From contig DAOOVD010000001.1 of assembly GCA_035369845.1 (NCBI GenBank), positions 1 to 64,000 on the forward strand: DNA of 64,000 bases. The letters are read 5' to 3'. The notes under the pieces are model-generated. The model ran no database searches and was not told the DNA's origin. It was given only the letters and a program-made list of their open reading frames with translations. Origin of the DNA: DAOOVD01 sp035369845. Lineage in GTDB: Bacteria; Bacillota; Desulfotomaculia; Desulfotomaculales; Pelotomaculaceae. A program made the position numbers and the translations under genes. Positions within the stretch are counted from its first letter, which is position 1, and each line of letters begins with the position of its first letter. This document shows, piece after piece, positions 42,479 through 52,011 of the stretch.

Positions 42479-42662
42479 GCTTATGGAAAAGGTTGACAGC
42501 AGGTATACGCTTGTTGTGGTGGCCGCAAAACGGGCCAGGTCTCTTACCGAGAGAGGGAGCGCAAGGGTTGACGGCGCCGCCGACAAGCCGGTGACGGCTG
42601 CTCTCAAAGAAATTGCCCAGAATAAAATACGATATAAGAGGACCAAAATAGGCATCAAGTAA
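42456..42662 (+). CDS. rpoZ: RNA polymerase omega subunit
   Basis: A 68-residue subunit that helps RNA polymerase assembly. It begins MNQPTLDKLMEKVDSRYTLVV, followed by AAKRAR and VTAALKEIAQNKIRY, the conserved omega pattern. ATG 42456 follows ACGGAGGGCG within the end of gmk. The longer open frame starting at 42318 lies in gmk and is not used. Confidence 0.96.
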   Translation: MNQPTLDKLMEKVDSRYTLVVVAAKRARSLTERGSARVDGAADKPVTAALKEIAQNKIRYKRTKIGIK

Positions 42663-42705
42663 CGGGGGGTTTACCGGCCATAAATAAACATTGCGGAGGA
42701 AGATC

Positions 42706-43908
42706 ATGCTGTCTGGAAAAACTGTTGCGGTAGGTGTTACCGGCGGCATTGCCGTTTACAAGGCGGCGCAATTGGTGAGCGACCTGAAAGCCGGCGGAGC
42801 GGAGGTGCATGTGATTATGACCCGTTCCGCTAAAGAGTTTGTAAGGCCTTTGACTTTCCAAGTCCTTTCCGGGAACAGGGTGCACACCGATCTTTTTGAG
42901 CCGGCCGCAGACGGTTCAGTCAGGCATATAGGACTGGCCACGCGCCCGGACCTGCTGGTGATTGTCCCGGCGACCGCAAATATAATAGGCAAGGTGGCCG
43001 GCGGAATTGCGGACGATCTCCTTTCCACCGTAATCATGGCGGCCGCCTGCCCCGTTTTGTTCTGTCCGGCCATGAATGTAAACATGTACGACAACCGGAT
43101 CGTTCAGCGCAACCTGAATATCCTGCGGGACTCCGGATATCATTTTGTCGGGCCCGGTACAGGCAGGCTCGCCTGCGGCGTCAGCGGCAGGGGAAGGCTG
43201 GCCGATCTGGAAGACATTATGGAGAGAATCATCCTTCTCCTGAACAGGGATGGGGATTTGAAAGGCCTGGTGGTGTTGATAACGGCTGGACCCACTGTCG
43301 AGCCGATGGATCCCGTCCGTTACATCAGCAACCGCAGTTCGGGGAAAATGGGCTATACGCTGGCACAGGCCGCAGCCAGGAGAGGGGCGAAGGTGGTTCT
43401 GATCAGCGGCCCCACCGCCTTGAAGCCCCCTTACGGGGTGGAGTTGATCAAAGTGGAAACGGCTGCGCAAATGTATGACGCGGTGATGGAAAAATTCAAC
43501 CATGCCGACGTCGTGATCAAGTCGGCCGCGGTTGCGGATTACCGGCCGGGCATGGTATCCGGGCAGAAAATAAAGAAGCATGGTGACAGACTCACCGTTG
43601 AACTGGTTAAAAACCCCGACATTCTCGCCGAACTGGGGCGGAAAAAGACCTGTCAGATTCTCGTCGGCTTTGCTGCGGAAACGGAGGAGTTAGAAAACAA
43701 TGCAATGCGCAAGGTGACGAGCAAGAACCTGGACTTCCTGGTGGCGAACGACGTGACTCAGGCCGGGGCGGGATTCGGCTCGGATACAAACATTGCAAAA
43801 TTTGTTTATCCTGACGGGACAATAACAACGCTGCCGCAAATGGAAAAATCGGCTCTGGCCCACCGCATCCTGGACGAGGTGGTGAATTTGCTCAGGATTG
43901 AGCAGTAA
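42706..43908 (+). CDS. coaBC: bifunctional phosphopantothenoylcysteine decarboxylase / phosphopantothenate-cysteine ligase
   Basis: A 400-residue fusion that carries out two steps of coenzyme A synthesis. The N-terminal CoaC flavoprotein half (about 1-180) has GVTGGIAVYKAA, the active-site His in SVRHIGLA, and the PAMNVNMY and RLACG motifs. The C-terminal CoaB half (about 185-400) has ITAGPTVEPMDPVRYISNRSSGKMG and the KSAAVADYRP nucleotide region. ATG 42706 has GCGGAGGAAG upstream. Located after rpoZ, as in most Gram-positive bacteria. Confidence 0.97.
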   Translation: MLSGKTVAVGVTGGIAVYKAAQLVSDLKAGGAEVHVIMTRSAKEFVRPLTFQVLSGNRVHTDLFEPAADGSVRHIGLATRPDLLVIVPATANIIGKVAGGIADDLLSTVIMAAACPVLFCPAMNVNMYDNRIVQRNLNILRDSGYHFVGPGTGRLACGVSGRGRLADLEDIMERIILLLNRDGDLKGLVVLITAGPTVEPMDPVRYISNRSSGKMGYTLAQAAARRGAKVVLISGPTALKPPYGVELIKVETAAQMYDAVMEKFNHADVVIKSAAVADYRPGMVSGQKIKKHGDRLTVELVKNPDILAELGRKKTCQILVGFAAETEELENNAMRKVTSKNLDFLVANDVTQAGAGFGSDTNIAKFVYPDGTITTLPQMEKSALAHRILDEVVNLLRIEQ

Positions 43909-43984
43909 TCCGGAGCGCGGCAAGGCGCTGCGAGAAGCGGGGCATTCAAACGCCAGGGAGAAAAACGAACCTTTGAAAAACATT

Positions 43985-44015
43985 ACCCGGTCAGTTTATA
44001 GCCGGGTTCATTTTT
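43985..44015 (+). terminator. weak terminator-like hairpin before priA
   Basis: ACCCGG (43985-43990) and CCGGGT (44002-44007) with a T-rich tail. A TATAAT at 44018-44023 follows at once but lacks a good -35 box. It may mark a transcript boundary between coaBC and priA. Confidence 0.5.
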
Positions 44016-44066
44016 GTTATAATTATTTATATTTATGCTGGAATTTGTTAAGATTTCCCGGAGGGC

Positions 44067-46310
44067 ATGATGGAGAATACCGCCCCTTATGCCGAGGTAA
44101 TTGTAGATCTCAGTACCCGCAGGACGGACCGGGTTTTTCATTACGGGATACCCCCCGAATTTGCGGGGAAGCTGACGGTAGGGTCCATGGTAACCGTTCC
44201 CTTCGGCGGCAGGCGTCTGCCCGGCTATGTCACGGGATTCGGATATCCCGAGAAAGCGGTAAAGATAAAGGAGATTGCCGGTATTCTCGATCAGGGCCCT
44301 TTGTTTACTCCGGAACTTCTCGAGTTGGCCAGATGGATGGCTGATAATTATGTCAGCAGCACCGCTGAAGCATTGGGCTGCATTCTGGCGCCGCGCCTCC
44401 GGATCAAGGCTTCCCGCAGAGTAAAAGTTTTTTTCCCGGCCCTTGCGGGTGACAAGGCGGGCGGGGATACAGCCTCTCCGGACCTGTCGCCCAAGCAGCT
44501 CAGGGTTCTGAGAGAAGCCGCCAGCAGCCCGGGGCTGGTCAAAAAGGAACTGGCGGCAGCCGCCGGGGTTTCCGTAAAAACGGTTGATTTTCTCGTAAAG
44601 AAGGGTCTGCTGACCGCGGCTGTGCAGGACTGCCGCCGCATTCCCGGCCAGCCGGCCGGGACGTGCTTTTCCGGCAGTTGCGCGCACCGGCCTAGTCTGG
44701 AGCAGAAAGAGGCCTCCGGTCAAATATCTGCCGCTCTTGCCAGGGGAGAATTCGCAGCTTTTTTGCTGTACGGTATTACCGGCAGCGGAAAGACCGAAGT
44801 CTACCTGCAGGCGATTAACTCAGCGCTGGAAACGGGGCGGCAGGCTGTTGCCCTCGTTCCGGAGATATCATTGACACCGCAGATGGTGGAACTTTTCCGG
44901 CAGCGCTTTGGCGGGAAGGTGGCGGTTTTACATAGCGCCCTCTCGGGTGGGGAAAGATATGATGAATGGACTAGAGTCAAGGAGGGCCGCGCTCCCGTGG
45001 TGCTCGGTACCCGTTCCGCCGTTTTTGCCCCCCTCCCGCGTCCCGGCATCTTTATTATCGACGAAGAGCACGAGCCCTCTTACAAACAGGACGATCACCT
45101 GCGTTACCACGCCCGCGAGGTGGCAATAAAAAGAGCTCAGCAGTCGGGTGCGGCGGTTGTGCTGGGAAGCGCGACGCCCTCGCTCGAATCCTGGTTTAAG
45201 GCGGTTAACGGCCTGTACGGGCTTATAAAGCTTTCCCGGAGAATCGATGAAAAACCGCTCCCGCGGGTCCACATAATAGATTTGAGACAGGAAATAAAAA
45301 AGGGCGCCGGGGGTATATTCAGCAGTTCTCTTGTCAATGCCGTCGGCGAATGTTTGAAAAAAAGGGAACAGGTCCTGCTTTTTTTAAACAGAAGGGGATA
45401 CACCACCTTCATGGTCTGCAAGGAGTGCGGTCTGGCGTTGAAGTGCCCGCGGTGCGAAATCTCCCTGACATATCATCTCGGCGGAAGACTGCGGTGTCAC
45501 TATTGCAACTACAGTATTCCGAGCCCGGCAACCTGCCCGGGTTGTGGCGGTATGCACATGCGGCATTTCGGCGCCGGCACGCAGAAGGTTGAAGAAGAAG
45601 CCGGGGCGCTTTTCCCGGGTGCGCGTATTGTGAGAATGGACAGCGATTCTACTGTGCGCAAGGGTTCGCACGAGAGGATTATCAGCGCCTTTAGGGAGAG
45701 GCGGGCGGATATCCTGATCGGTACCCAGATGATTGCCAAGGGGCTGGACCTGCCCGGTGTAACCCTGGTCGGGGTGATTAACGCCGATATAACCCTGCAT
45801 ATGCCGGATTTCAGGTCGGCCGAGCGCACCTTTCAACTCATCACCCAGGTTGCCGGCCGGGCGGGACGGGGCGACATGCCCGGCGAGGTGATGGTGCAGA
45901 CCTACTGTCCGGAACATTACAGCATTATCTCGGCAGCGGAACACGATAGTGAAAGCTTTTACGCCAGTGAACTTGCGTTGAGGCGCTCCCTGGGTTATCC
46001 GCCGTTCAGCCACCTGGCCAGGCTTCTGCTCACCCATGAGAGGGAGGAAGAGGCAATCAAAGGCGCGAGACTTGCGAGAGAATTGATCGGCGGCGCACTG
46101 GCCTGTGCGGGCGTCCGGGCGGACGTCCTCGGCCCGGCGCCGGCACCTTTGAGCAAAATAAAGGGGAAGTACCGCTGGCAGTTGGTGTTGAGGGGAAGGA
46201 GCCGCAACGCGTTGAAGGACATAATCAGGGAGTGTTTGGCAGGTCTTGAAAGAAACCCTTCTTTTAAACCTGCCGTAAACGTCGATATAAATCCTCAGGG
46301 AATGATGTAG
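44067..46310 (+). CDS. priA: primosomal protein N' (PriA helicase)
   Basis: A 747-residue superfamily 2 DNA helicase that restarts stalled replication forks. It has the N-terminal 3'-end binding and winged-helix parts (about 1-215), Walker A in YGITGSGKTEVYL, Walker B DEEH, eight zinc-binding cysteines (CKECGLALKCPRC, then CHYCN and CPGCGG) and helicase motifs ILIGTQMIAKGLDLP and QVAGRAGRGD. The adjacent ATG at 44070 is an alternative start. It begins the priA-def-fmt-rsmB-rlmN run. Confidence 0.97.
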   Translation: MMENTAPYAEVIVDLSTRRTDRVFHYGIPPEFAGKLTVGSMVTVPFGGRRLPGYVTGFGYPEKAVKIKEIAGILDQGPLFTPELLELARWMADNYVSSTAEALGCILAPRLRIKASRRVKVFFPALAGDKAGGDTASPDLSPKQLRVLREAASSPGLVKKELAAAAGVSVKTVDFLVKKGLLTAAVQDCRRIPGQPAGTCFSGSCAHRPSLEQKEASGQISAALARGEFAAFLLYGITGSGKTEVYLQAINSALETGRQAVALVPEISLTPQMVELFRQRFGGKVAVLHSALSGGERYDEWTRVKEGRAPVVLGTRSAVFAPLPRPGIFIIDEEHEPSYKQDDHLRYHAREVAIKRAQQSGAAVVLGSATPSLESWFKAVNGLYGLIKLSRRIDEKPLPRVHIIDLRQEIKKGAGGIFSSSLVNAVGECLKKREQVLLFLNRRGYTTFMVCKECGLALKCPRCEISLTYHLGGRLRCHYCNYSIPSPATCPGCGGMHMRHFGAGTQKVEEEAGALFPGARIVRMDSDSTVRKGSHERIISAFRERRADILIGTQMIAKGLDLPGVTLVGVINADITLHMPDFRSAERTFQLITQVAGRAGRGDMPGEVMVQTYCPEHYSIISAAEHDSESFYASELALRRSLGYPPFSHLARLLLTHEREEEAIKGARLARELIGGALACAGVRADVLGPAPAPLSKIKGKYRWQLVLRGRSRNALKDIIRECLAGLERNPSFKPAVNVDINPQGMM

Positions 46311-46325
46311 AAGGGGGCAAAGGGT

Positions 46326-46781
46326 TTGGCGGTTTATAAGATAGTGACGTATGGGGACCGGATTCTCAAGGAAAAAGCCAAAGCCGTACCGAAAATAACA
46401 CCCAGCATAATCAAGCTGTTGAACAATATGGCGGAAACCATGTACCATTTCAGGGGGGCGGGCCTGGCCGCCCCGCAGATCGGCGTATCCAAAAGGGTTA
46501 TTGTGGTCGATGTGGGCGAAGGTTTGCTGGAGCTGGTTAACCCCGAGATTTTAAGCTGTTCCGGCCGGGAGACCGACAGCGAAGGGTGTTTGAGTATACC
46601 GGGGGTGGTCGGGGACGTTGCCCGCGCAACGGCTGTGGAGGTCAAAGGAATTGACCGCAACGGCGAGGAAGTGCGGCTAAAGGCCAAAGGCTACCTGGCC
46701 AGGGCCCTTCAGCACGAAATTGATCACCTCGACGGTATTCTGCTCGTCGATCGGGCTACAAACATAAGGAAAGTAAAGTAG
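46326..46781 (+). CDS. def: peptide deformylase
   Basis: A 151-residue metalloprotease that removes the N-formyl group from new proteins. All three motifs are present: GAGLAAPQIG, EGCLSIPG (metal Cys) and ALQHEIDHLDG (two metal His and the catalytic Glu). TTG 46326 has AAGGGGG eight bases upstream. Paired with fmt 88 bases downstream, so formylation and deformylation are made together. Confidence 0.97.
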   Translation: MAVYKIVTYGDRILKEKAKAVPKITPSIIKLLNNMAETMYHFRGAGLAAPQIGVSKRVIVVDVGEGLLELVNPEILSCSGRETDSEGCLSIPGVVGDVARATAVEVKGIDRNGEEVRLKAKGYLARALQHEIDHLDGILLVDRATNIRKVK

Positions 46782-46869
46782 CCGCAAAGAACAAGGTGAA
46801 GGCGGAAAAGGCAGCGACTTTGACGGCGGTGAAACGCCGAATAATCTGCATAGCGCGGGTGATGAAACT

Positions 46870-47802
46870 GTGAGAGTGGTGTTTATGGGCACGCCGGATT
46901 TTGCGGTGCCGGCTTTGAAAGCCCTGGTCGAAGCGGGCCATGACGTGGCGGCGGCAGTAACTCAACCGGACCGCCCCAAAGGCAGGGGCAGAAAGGAGAC
47001 ACCGCCTCCGGTCAAATTGGCGGCGAAGGCTTTCGGCATTCCCGTGTTTCAGCCCGCAAAGATTAAAGACCCGGATTTTATTGAGATATTGAGAGGACTG
47101 TCCCCGGAAGTAATTGTTGTGGTCGCTTTCGGCCGCATATTGCCGCCTGACGTGCTCCGTCTGCCGGCCCTTGGCTGCATCAACGTTCATGCCTCGCTTT
47201 TACCCAAATACCGGGGGGCGGCTCCCATCCATTGGGCGGTTATGAACGGGGAAGAGGAGACCGGGATTACCATTATGTACATGGACGAGGGCCTTGACAC
47301 CGGCGATATAATTCTCCAGCAGGCAATGCCCATCGGTAAGGATGAAAACGCCGGATCCGTTCACGACCGGCTGGCCGTGTCGGGTGCCCGCCTGCTGCTG
47401 GAAGCGCTGGAGCTGATTGAAAAGGGGAGGGCCCCGAGAATACCCCAGTCAGGAAATGCGACTTACGCGCCGGTGCTGAAATCGGAGGACGAACTGATCA
47501 GATGGGATAGACCGGCAATCAGTATTTACAACCAGATTCGCGGTATGAATCCATGGCCGGGGGCGCACACTTTATTCGGGGGAAAGACGCTGAAAATTTG
47601 GGACTCGGCTCTGGCCGGGGAGGCTGAGGCGGAATTCATCCCCGGTCTAGTAGTGGGCGGCAGCGGGGACGGCATTGTAGTGGCTACGGGCAGCGGGCTT
47701 CTGAAAATTACCGAGCTTCAGCTGCAGGGGGCAAAACGTCTGAAAGCCGCAGATTTTTTAAGAGGAACTGAGGTGCCGCACGGTACAGTCCTGGGACATT
47801 GA
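46870..47802 (+). CDS. fmt: methionyl-tRNA formyltransferase
   Basis: A 310-residue enzyme that formylates initiator Met-tRNA with 10-formyltetrahydrofolate. MRVVFMGTPDFAVPALKALVEA, the substrate-binding INVHASLLPKYRGAAPIHWAV, and catalytic DTGDI are present, with a C-terminal tRNA-binding domain (about 205-310). GTG 46870 is the start. The gap to def is 88 bases, without a recognised feature. Confidence 0.97.
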   Translation: MRVVFMGTPDFAVPALKALVEAGHDVAAAVTQPDRPKGRGRKETPPPVKLAAKAFGIPVFQPAKIKDPDFIEILRGLSPEVIVVVAFGRILPPDVLRLPALGCINVHASLLPKYRGAAPIHWAVMNGEEETGITIMYMDEGLDTGDIILQQAMPIGKDENAGSVHDRLAVSGARLLLEALELIEKGRAPRIPQSGNATYAPVLKSEDELIRWDRPAISIYNQIRGMNPWPGAHTLFGGKTLKIWDSALAGEAEAEFIPGLVVGGSGDGIVVATGSGLLKITELQLQGAKRLKAADFLRGTEVPHGTVLGH

Positions 47803-47861
47803 TCCCGGTTGAAAATGTTTTTTTAAATGGTCAGTAATTTTTTCTTGAGAAGGTGATCCCG

Positions 47862-48659
47862 GTGAATGTGATGAGTCTGATACCGGTTCGCAAGAGGCTT
47901 TTTATCGGACTTCTAGCCGCCAGTATTTTCGGCGCGGGACTTCTGCTGGCCGGACTGTGGTACGTGGCCTTGAGCCCGTCCCGGAGCGCTGTTGATCAGG
48001 CTCTTTTATTCCTGCTGGCGGGCTTTCTGGTGGGAGGTATCGTTGTAGCGGGATTCGGTATCGGCGGTATCGTCCTGACGATTATTTACGCACGGGACAT
48101 GGCCGCACTTCACGGACCGATGCGTATTGCGGTAAACATATTCTTTCCCGTAGCGCTCGCGCTCGGCAGGTTTTTTAATATTGACAGGGACAGAATTAAA
48201 AGTTCGTTCATCGAGGTCAACAACCACCTGGTAAGGTCGAAAAGGCTGAAGCTGCCCCCGTCTCAAGTCCTCGTTCTTCTGCCTCACTGCATTCAGAACA
48301 GCGACTGCCCCCACAAAATTACGGTGAGAATAGAGAACTGCAGGCGCTGCGGTAAATGCGCGGTGAACGAGTTGCTGGAGCTGGCGGACAAATATGGAAT
48401 AAAAATGGGTGTGGCTACCGGGGGAACGCTGGCCCGCAAGTTTGTCCAGGAATTCCGGCCGCGAGCCATTGTCGCGGTCGCGTGTGAACGCGACCTGACC
48501 AGCGGTATCCAGGACTCGAATCCCATACCCGTGCTGGGTATTACCAATGAAAGGCCTTTCGGCCCCTGCTGCAATACTTATATTCAAGCTTCCAAGGTGG
48601 AGGAAGCCGTTCTTTTTTTCATCAGGGGAAGGGACGGCCTCATCACGAATCACGGATGA
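47862..48659 (+). CDS. DUF116 family membrane-anchored protein
   Basis: A 265-residue protein with two N-terminal membrane helices (about 10-35 and 45-75) and a cytoplasmic DUF116 domain. The domain is rich in Cys: LPHCIQNSDCPHKIT, ENCRRCGKCAV, VAVACERDL and FGPCCNT. The pattern suggests metal or Fe-S cluster binding, but the family has no assigned function. GTG 47862 is preferred over 47853 because AAGGTGA lies just upstream. It sits between fmt and rsmB, a recurring neighbourhood in Clostridia, so a role tied to translation or wall growth is only a guess. Confidence 0.85.
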   Translation: MNVMSLIPVRKRLFIGLLAASIFGAGLLLAGLWYVALSPSRSAVDQALLFLLAGFLVGGIVVAGFGIGGIVLTIIYARDMAALHGPMRIAVNIFFPVALALGRFFNIDRDRIKSSFIEVNNHLVRSKRLKLPPSQVLVLLPHCIQNSDCPHKITVRIENCRRCGKCAVNELLELADKYGIKMGVATGGTLARKFVQEFRPRAIVAVACERDLTSGIQDSNPIPVLGITNERPFGPCCNTYIQASKVEEAVLFFIRGRDGLITNHG

Positions 48660-48710
48660 AGTCCGGCACTATTTCAATAATACTACTTTCCAATAATCAG
48701 GGTGAATTTT

Positions 48711-50087
48711 TTGTCGAAGCTGACGGCAAGAGAGCTTGCGCTTAAAGTTTTAAAAGCTGTTGAGGAGGAAGGGGCATACGCCAACCTGGCCCTGAACCGT
48801 GTTCTTGAAAAATACAAGCCGGACAAACTGGACCGGGCTTTTGCCACGGAGCTCGCTTACGGTACATTGCGCTCCCTTAACACCGTCGACTGGGTTCTCT
48901 CGCATTTTGTATCGAAGCCCCTGGGAGCCCAGACTTCTACCGTGCGTAATATTCTCAGGCTCGGTGTTTATCAAATGATGTTTATGGACAGGGTGCCCCG
49001 TTCCGCCGCCTGCAACGAGAGCGCCGAGATGGCCCGCAAATACGGTCATCCGGGAGTTGTAAAATTCGTAAACGGTGTTTTGCGCACCGTATCCTGCCGT
49101 TTGGGAGAACTGAAATTTCCAGGTTTGGACGAGAGCCCGGTGGAGCACATATCTCTCCTGTATTCGCATCCGGCCTGGATTGTGGAACGGTGGCTCGAAG
49201 AATTCGGCCTGGAAGATACACTGGCCTTGTCCCGGGCCGACAACGAACCTGCCCCGAACACGGTGCGCACCAATACCCTCAAAATTACCAGGACGGAACT
49301 CGCGCAAAAGCTTGAAAAGGAGGGGCTCGCAGTATCCGAAACGGTTTATGCCCCGGAAGGTTTGAACATTGATGGGTTTTATTCGCTCGGTTCTCTTGCG
49401 CCGTTTCGGGAAGGCTTGTTTTTCGTGCAGGATGAAAGTTCCATGCTGGCCGCGAGGGCTTTGTCCCCGCAGCCCGGCTCATTTGTGATCGACGCCTGCA
49501 GTGCGCCGGGCGGGAAAGCCACGCACATGGCGCAGTTGATGGAAAACAGGGGCAGGATCCTGGCGGTGGACTTGCATGTTCACAAACTCAAGCTTATCGG
49601 AGAGAACTGTTCACGCCTGGGCATAAGCATAGTCGAGGGTGTTGCCGGCGACGCGCGCCAACTTCCCAGGGAATATCGCGGAAGGGCGGACTACGTGCTC
49701 GTGGATGTCCCCTGTTCCGGCCTGGGTGTGCTGAGGCGCCGGCCGGACGCCCGCTGGCGGAAAGGGCCGGAACAACTGCCGGCCATAGTAAACCTGCAGG
49801 CTGAGATTCTGGAAGGCGCTTCCCGCTGTTTAAAACCCGGAGGGGTGATGGTCTACAGTACCTGCACCATTGCCCGTGAAGAAAATTTAAGTCAGATTGA
49901 AAACTTTCTTTCCGGCCATGGTGAATTCGAGCTTGAGGACCTTTCCACCTTGTTGCCTGCGGAACTGGATGCGGCAGGTACGATAAAGAAGGGGTATCTG
50001 CAGATATTACCCCACCTGCATGGAATCGACGGGTTTTTTATTGCCCGGATGAGAAAAAAAGGGATTGGGCAAAATGATGGAGAATAG
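48711..50087 (+). CDS. rsmB: 16S rRNA m5C967 methyltransferase (RsmB/Sun)
   Basis: A protein of about 458 residues. The N-terminal NusB-like RNA-binding domain (about 1-130; RELALKVLKAVEEEGAYANLAL) is followed by a Rossmann methyltransferase with SAM loop DACSAPGGKATHMAQL, the VDVPCSGLGVLRRRPDARW motif holding one Cys, and YSTCTIAREEN holding the catalytic Cys. TTG 48711 is preferred since AGGGTGA precedes it; GTG 48702 is also in frame. It overlaps the open frame of rlmN. Confidence 0.95.
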   Translation: MSKLTARELALKVLKAVEEEGAYANLALNRVLEKYKPDKLDRAFATELAYGTLRSLNTVDWVLSHFVSKPLGAQTSTVRNILRLGVYQMMFMDRVPRSAACNESAEMARKYGHPGVVKFVNGVLRTVSCRLGELKFPGLDESPVEHISLLYSHPAWIVERWLEEFGLEDTLALSRADNEPAPNTVRTNTLKITRTELAQKLEKEGLAVSETVYAPEGLNIDGFYSLGSLAPFREGLFFVQDESSMLAARALSPQPGSFVIDACSAPGGKATHMAQLMENRGRILAVDLHVHKLKLIGENCSRLGISIVEGVAGDARQLPREYRGRADYVLVDVPCSGLGVLRRRPDARWRKGPEQLPAIVNLQAEILEGASRCLKPGGVMVYSTCTIAREENLSQIENFLSGHGEFELEDLSTLLPAELDAAGTIKKGYLQILPHLHGIDGFFIARMRKKGIGQNDGE

Positions 50088-51159
50088 TTTTAGTGATAGT
50101 TACGATTCCGGGGATGTGGTGCTCAAGGCGAACCTTAAAGATCTGACTTTGCCTGAAATTGAAGATTTGATAAGGGACTTGGGCGCTGCGAAGTACCGGG
50201 CGAGACAGATAGCCGAATGGATATTTCAGAAAGGCGCCGTTTCTTTTCAGGAAATGACCAATCTTTCCATCCGGCTAAGGGAACAACTTGAGGAAAGATT
50301 CCGGATCAGCAGGCCGGAGATTCACTTGAAATTTTTTTCGAGACGCGGCGACACTGTAAAGTATCTATTCCGGCTGCACGACGGTCAAATGGTGGAAAGC
50401 GTTTTTATGAAGCAAGTATACGGCCGCAGCGTTTGTGTTTCCACCCAGGTGGGCTGCCGGATGGGTTGCAGGCTGTGTGCGTCCGGCCTGGAGGGGCTTG
50501 AGCGCAACTTGAGCCCCGGAGAAATTTACGACCAGGTGCTTGGTATACAGCAGGATACCGGGACGAGAATAAGCCATATTGTAGTTATGGGTGCCGGCGA
50601 GCCGCTTGACAACTACGGCGCCACCGTGACATTCATAAAAAATATCAGTGCGCCTTACGGTTTTAATATAAGCTGCCGTCATATAACAGTATCGACTTGC
50701 GGGCTGGTTCCCGGAATAAGAGCGCTGGCCACGGAAGGCCTTCCCCTGACGCTGGCGGTGTCGTTGCATGCCCCGGATGACGAACTCCGGGACTCTCTCG
50801 TTCCGGTCAACAGAAAATATCCGTTGGGAGAGTTGCTGGCAGCCTGCACGGAATACGCCGCCAGGACCGGCAGGCGGATTACTTTTGAGTACGCCCTTCT
50901 GGCCGGCGTGAATGACAGCCGCGAAAACGCCGAGAAACTGGCCGGGCTTTTGTCGGGGATGCTCTGCCATGTAAACCTGATTCCGGCAAATCCAGTTACC
51001 GAGAGGGGCGTCAGATCCCCTTCAAGGCGGCAGATCGGGATTTTCAAGCGCATTCTCGAGGAACGGGGGATAACGGCTACTGTCAGGCGGGAACTGGGAG
51101 GCGATATCGACGCCGCCTGCGGACAACTGAGACGGCGAACGCTGATACGCGGGATGTAA
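50074..51159 (+). CDS. rlmN: 23S rRNA (adenine2503-C2)-methyltransferase RlmN
   Basis: A 361-residue radical SAM enzyme that methylates A2503 of 23S rRNA and A37 of some tRNAs. The radical SAM cluster motif is CRMGCRLC, followed by MGAGEPLDNY. Further motifs are ISCRHITVSTCGLVPGI, LAVSLHAP and NLIPANPV. The C-terminal catalytic Cys is expected in IDAACGQLR. ATG 50074 (or 50077) fits AAAGGGA upstream better than TTG 50065. It overlaps rsmB by 14 bases. Confidence 0.96.
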   Translation: MMENSFSDSYDSGDVVLKANLKDLTLPEIEDLIRDLGAAKYRARQIAEWIFQKGAVSFQEMTNLSIRLREQLEERFRISRPEIHLKFFSRRGDTVKYLFRLHDGQMVESVFMKQVYGRSVCVSTQVGCRMGCRLCASGLEGLERNLSPGEIYDQVLGIQQDTGTRISHIVVMGAGEPLDNYGATVTFIKNISAPYGFNISCRHITVSTCGLVPGIRALATEGLPLTLAVSLHAPDDELRDSLVPVNRKYPLGELLAACTEYAARTGRRITFEYALLAGVNDSRENAEKLAGLLSGMLCHVNLIPANPVTERGVRSPSRRQIGIFKRILEERGITATVRRELGGDIDAACGQLRRRTLIRGM

Positions 51160-51250
51160 AACGGGAGCAAAAACGGGCCGGAAACCGGAAAGGCATCCGG
51201 AATCTCCCGGTCCGCGTCGGTAACTCACGACTGTTCTGGAGGTATACGGC

Positions 51251-52009
51251 TTGGGAGTGTTTTCAGGACTGGAAGAAAGCCTGGAAAAATGCATAGAAGG
51301 TTTCATAAAGGACAATTCCGGCAGTAAGATTCATCCCGTCGACATAGCCAAGAAACTGGCCAGGGAAATGCGGGACGGCAGGCGGGTAAGCGTTAGAAAC
51401 ATATACGTGCCGAATGAGTACACCGTCCACCTGAACAAGTCCGACTGGGAAAGCGTTTCTCATTTTTCCGCCTTGCTTTCCCGGGAATTGCAGGAGTATT
51501 TGAGAAAAAAAGCGGAAGAAAGAAAATACACTCTGGCAGGGCCTCCCGTGGTCAAATTTTCTCCGGACGAAAACCTGGCCGGGGGCAAAATCAGGCTGGA
51601 GTCCAGGTTCAGCGAGGCGCCTCCGGACGAAGGGAGCGCCTTGGAAGAAGAGGAAATGGAGCACACCCAGCGCTACCTTCCAGTCAAGGAGATAATCCGC
51701 GCCGGGGTAGTCCCCCAAGTATACGGACGGCTTCGCGTCGACGGCGGGCCGGATAAAGGTAAAACCTTTGATTTGACGGCTGTTTCTGTTATTCTGGGCA
51801 GGCGCGCGGATTGCGATGTGGTATTGAACGACAGCAGCGTGTCCCGTCGCCACGCCAGGCTGGATTTTTACCGGGGCCGCTTTACCATTACCGACTTGGA
51901 GAGCACCAACGGTACAAGAGTCAACGGCGTGAGAATAAATTCAAAAGCGCTTGAGCCGGAAGACGTGATTTCTCTCGGAACTACAACTTGCACGCTCAGG
52001 GTGGAGTGA
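51251..52009 (+). CDS. FhaA-like protein: DUF3662 domain plus FHA domain
   Basis: A 252-residue soluble protein. The N-terminal DUF3662 (about 1-115) begins GVFSGLEESLEKCIEGFIKD and includes VRNIYVPNEYTVHLNKSD. A charged linker follows, then an FHA phosphothreonine-binding domain (about 165-252) with ILGRRADCDVVL, SVSRRHARL and ESTNGTRVNG. It matches FhaA of Actinobacteria, a scaffold that binds phosphorylated MviN and PBPs. TTG 51251 has CTGGAGG upstream. It begins the FHA-phosphatase-RodA-PBP-kinase group and overlaps the region before the second FHA gene. Confidence 0.88.
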   Translation: MGVFSGLEESLEKCIEGFIKDNSGSKIHPVDIAKKLAREMRDGRRVSVRNIYVPNEYTVHLNKSDWESVSHFSALLSRELQEYLRKKAEERKYTLAGPPVVKFSPDENLAGGKIRLESRFSEAPPDEGSALEEEEMEHTQRYLPVKEIIRAGVVPQVYGRLRVDGGPDKGKTFDLTAVSVILGRRADCDVVLNDSSVSRRHARLDFYRGRFTITDLESTNGTRVNGVRINSKALEPEDVISLGTTTCTLRVE

Positions 52010-52011
52010 AA

